Below are positions 14,261 to 15,801 of a stretch of 15,801 nt of DNA, in pieces (position 1 is the first letter of the stretch; each line of letters begins with the position of its first letter). Under the pieces are notes generated by a model that ran no database searches, was not told the origin of the DNA, and was given only the letters and a program-made list of their open reading frames with translations. A program made the position numbers and the translations under genes. The stretch comes from Pseudomonadales bacterium (GTDB lineage Bacteria; Pseudomonadota; Gammaproteobacteria; Pseudomonadales; DT-91). The stretch covers positions 1-15,801 of the forward strand of contig JABSRR010000006.1 of assembly GCA_013215025.1 (NCBI GenBank), read 5' to 3'.

Positions 14261-14860
14261 ATGAAAAAACAGTCATCGCCTGCTAAATCCAAACAATCTC
14301 ATCAATTTAGAGTAATTGCAGGCCTTCATCGTGGAAGAAAGCTCAGTTTCCCAGCAGTTAATCATCTGCGACCGACGCCCGACAGAGTTCGCGAAACGGT
14401 TTTTAACTGGCTGATGGATGAGTGTCTTCACAGTCGGTGCCTTGACCTCTGCGCAGGCTCGGGCGCACTTGGGTTTGAGGCCCTATCGCGCAAGGCCAGT
14501 CACTGCACATTTATCGACAGCCACCCACAGGTGATTACTCACATCGACGCCCACCTAAAAACATTGCAGATAACGGAGTCGCGAGCACTTTGCGCCAGCC
14601 TGCCAAGCGCCATTTCGCAACTTGATCAACAAAAGCCTTTTGATATGGTGTTTATTGACCCACCTTATCAACTTGCCATTATCAATGATTGCCTAGAGGC
14701 CTTACTAGATCAGCAATTATTATGCGAGAAAGCCTGGGTATATGTTGAAAATGCCAGTGCCGATGCCGCACCCAACCTTGCCAGTGATTTTGCGCTGTAC
14801 CGACAAAAAACTTTTGGCCAAGTTCGCGCCAGTCTTTTTCAATATTCTCGTTTGGGTTAA
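14261..14860 (+). CDS. rsmD: 16S rRNA (guanine966-N2)-methyltransferase
   Basis: RsmD makes m2G966 in 16S rRNA on assembling 30S subunits, with S-adenosylmethionine as donor. The protein shows RVIAGLHRGRKLSFP and LRPTPDRVRETVFNWL, which are typical of the family, the SAM motif LDLCAGSGALGFEALSRK, and the catalytic DPPY. The start is uncertain. ATG 14261 gives 199 residues beginning MKKQSS, close in length and N-terminus to E. coli RsmD. ATG 14243 would add six residues and would sit almost at the predicted transcription start, making it a leaderless message. Neither has a clear Shine-Dalgarno sequence. The gene is divergent from ftsY, the usual gammaproteobacterial arrangement, and coaD follows after 30 bp. 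Confidence 0.93.
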   Translation: MKKQSSPAKSKQSHQFRVIAGLHRGRKLSFPAVNHLRPTPDRVRETVFNWLMDECLHSRCLDLCAGSGALGFEALSRKASHCTFIDSHPQVITHIDAHLKTLQITESRALCASLPSAISQLDQQKPFDMVFIDPPYQLAIINDCLEALLDQQLLCEKAWVYVENASADAAPNLASDFALYRQKTFGQVRASLFQYSRLG

Positions 14861-14890
14861 GATAAAATCATTATTTGAAGAGCAGCTTTT

Positions 14891-15367
14891 ATGCGCACGG
14901 TTATTTTTCCAGGGACCTTTGACCCCATCACACTCGGACACATCGACTTAATTAGTCGCGCAAGTCGCTTATTCGATCGTGTCATTGTTGCGATCGCCTA
15001 TTCAGAGCGAAAATCACCACTATTCTCTTTCGAGGAGCGAAAAGCACTCGTCGACGAAAGCCTAAAGGGTATAACGAATATTGAGAGTATTGGCTTCACA
15101 GGCTTGATCATTGAACTTGCTAAAGCACACCATGCTGATGCCGTGCTGCGCGGGGTAAGAAACAGCACCGATTTTGACTATGAATTACAAATGGCTGATA
15201 TGAATCAAAAACTTTATCCAGCATTTGAAACTGTATTTCTAAGCCCTGCCAATCAATACTGCTATATATCATCAACACTGGTAAGAGAAATTGCATCGAT
15301 GCAGGGCGACGTCAGCCAACTAGTATCCCCGCCCGTACATACTGCATTGTTAAAAAAGTTTGCTTAA
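14891..15367 (+). CDS. coaD: Phosphopantetheine adenylyltransferase
   Basis: CoaD transfers AMP from ATP to 4'-phosphopantetheine to give dephospho-CoA, the penultimate step of coenzyme A synthesis. The 158-residue protein is full length. It has the nucleotidyltransferase motif GTFDPITLGH at 8-17 (TxGH form, as in this family), the phosphopantetheine/ATP-binding LRGVRNSTDFDYE at 86-98, and ISSTLVREIA at 126-135. GAAGAG lies upstream of the ATG. The rsmD-coaD pair is common in bacteria, and the 30-bp gap suggests a shared transcript. Confidence 0.97.
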   Translation: MRTVIFPGTFDPITLGHIDLISRASRLFDRVIVAIAYSERKSPLFSFEERKALVDESLKGITNIESIGFTGLIIELAKAHHADAVLRGVRNSTDFDYELQMADMNQKLYPAFETVFLSPANQYCYISSTLVREIASMQGDVSQLVSPPVHTALLKKFA

Positions 15368-15400
15368 CGCATAATTTTTAACAAAATACGTTTACAATAG

Positions 15401-15685
<285 letters not shown>

Positions 15686-15747
15686 TCGTCAAAAAATCTC
15701 TCTCTTATGGCTATTCACATGAAGTCGCTTAGGTAGCGTTTATCGGC

Positions 15748-15801
15748 ATGTCTTTATTTCAATTTATTCTCGCTAAAACCCAAAGCCGCAGGTTTTTTCA
15801 G
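15748..15801 (+). CDS. Possible 5' end of another gene, truncated by the window edge
   Basis: An ATG at 15748 opens 18 codons (MSLFQFILAKTQSRRFFQ) that remain open at the edge; the previous in-frame stop is at 15730-15732. No Shine-Dalgarno sequence is evident. I do not recognise the product. The stretch also holds a terminator-like repeat, AAAACC (15775-15780) and GGTTTT (15791-15796) with six T residues ending at 15798, which would argue that this is the end of the ferredoxin transcript instead. The two readings compete and cannot be settled here. Confidence 0.2.
   Translation, partial: MSLFQFILAKTQSRRFFQ

Overview
This window looks like an ordinary core-genome stretch of a gammaproteobacterium. 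The crc-pyrE-rph-yicC-gmk-rpoZ-spoT-ridA order and the ftsY-ftsE-ftsX-rpoH / rsmD-coaD-ferredoxin block are typical of Pseudomonas and its marine relatives (Pseudomonadales/Cellvibrionales). The moderate GC content and AT-rich intergenic spaces argue against Pseudomonas itself. The lineage call is inference from gene order and protein likeness recalled from memory. No insertion sequence, prophage, CRISPR array, tRNA or rRNA was seen, and no gap between genes exceeds 300 bases.

Left part (1-2191, minus strand): pyrE (orotate phosphoribosyltransferase) is followed at 11 bp and 9 bp by a secreted DUF4124 coiled-coil protein and a membrane-anchored HlyD-type efflux adaptor that runs off the window edge. 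All three start regions carry the same A-rich 10-mer.

2467-4078: a Crc-like protein of the exonuclease III fold, which has lost most catalytic residues, is divergent from pyrE and convergent with rph (RNase PH).

4210-9259 (plus strand): yicC endoribonuclease, a small GST-fold protein, gmk, then rpoZ-spoT-ridA. The stretch combines RNA turnover, GTP supply and (p)ppGpp control. rpoZ has its own extended -10 promoter and a perfect leader hairpin; spoT and ridA overlap by four bases (TTGA). A two-tier hairpin separates ridA from the convergent trmB.

9354-14176 (minus strand): ftsY, ftsE and ftsX (SRP receptor and divisome ABC complex), rpoH (sigma-32), a DUF423 membrane protein, and trmB. The rpoH leader holds a sigma-70-type promoter interleaved with a sigma-E-like promoter and two hairpins, one abutting the Shine-Dalgarno sequence. 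rpoH ends in a clear intrinsic terminator.

14261-15801 (plus strand): rsmD (16S m2G966 methyltransferase), coaD (coenzyme A synthesis), a YfhL/Alvin-type ferredoxin, and possibly the first codons of another gene.

I did not find a convincing new biological system. The items most worth checking are regulatory: the repeated A-rich start-site motif in the operon beside crc, the dual rpoH promoter with a structured leader, and the altered catalytic motifs in Crc and SpoT.
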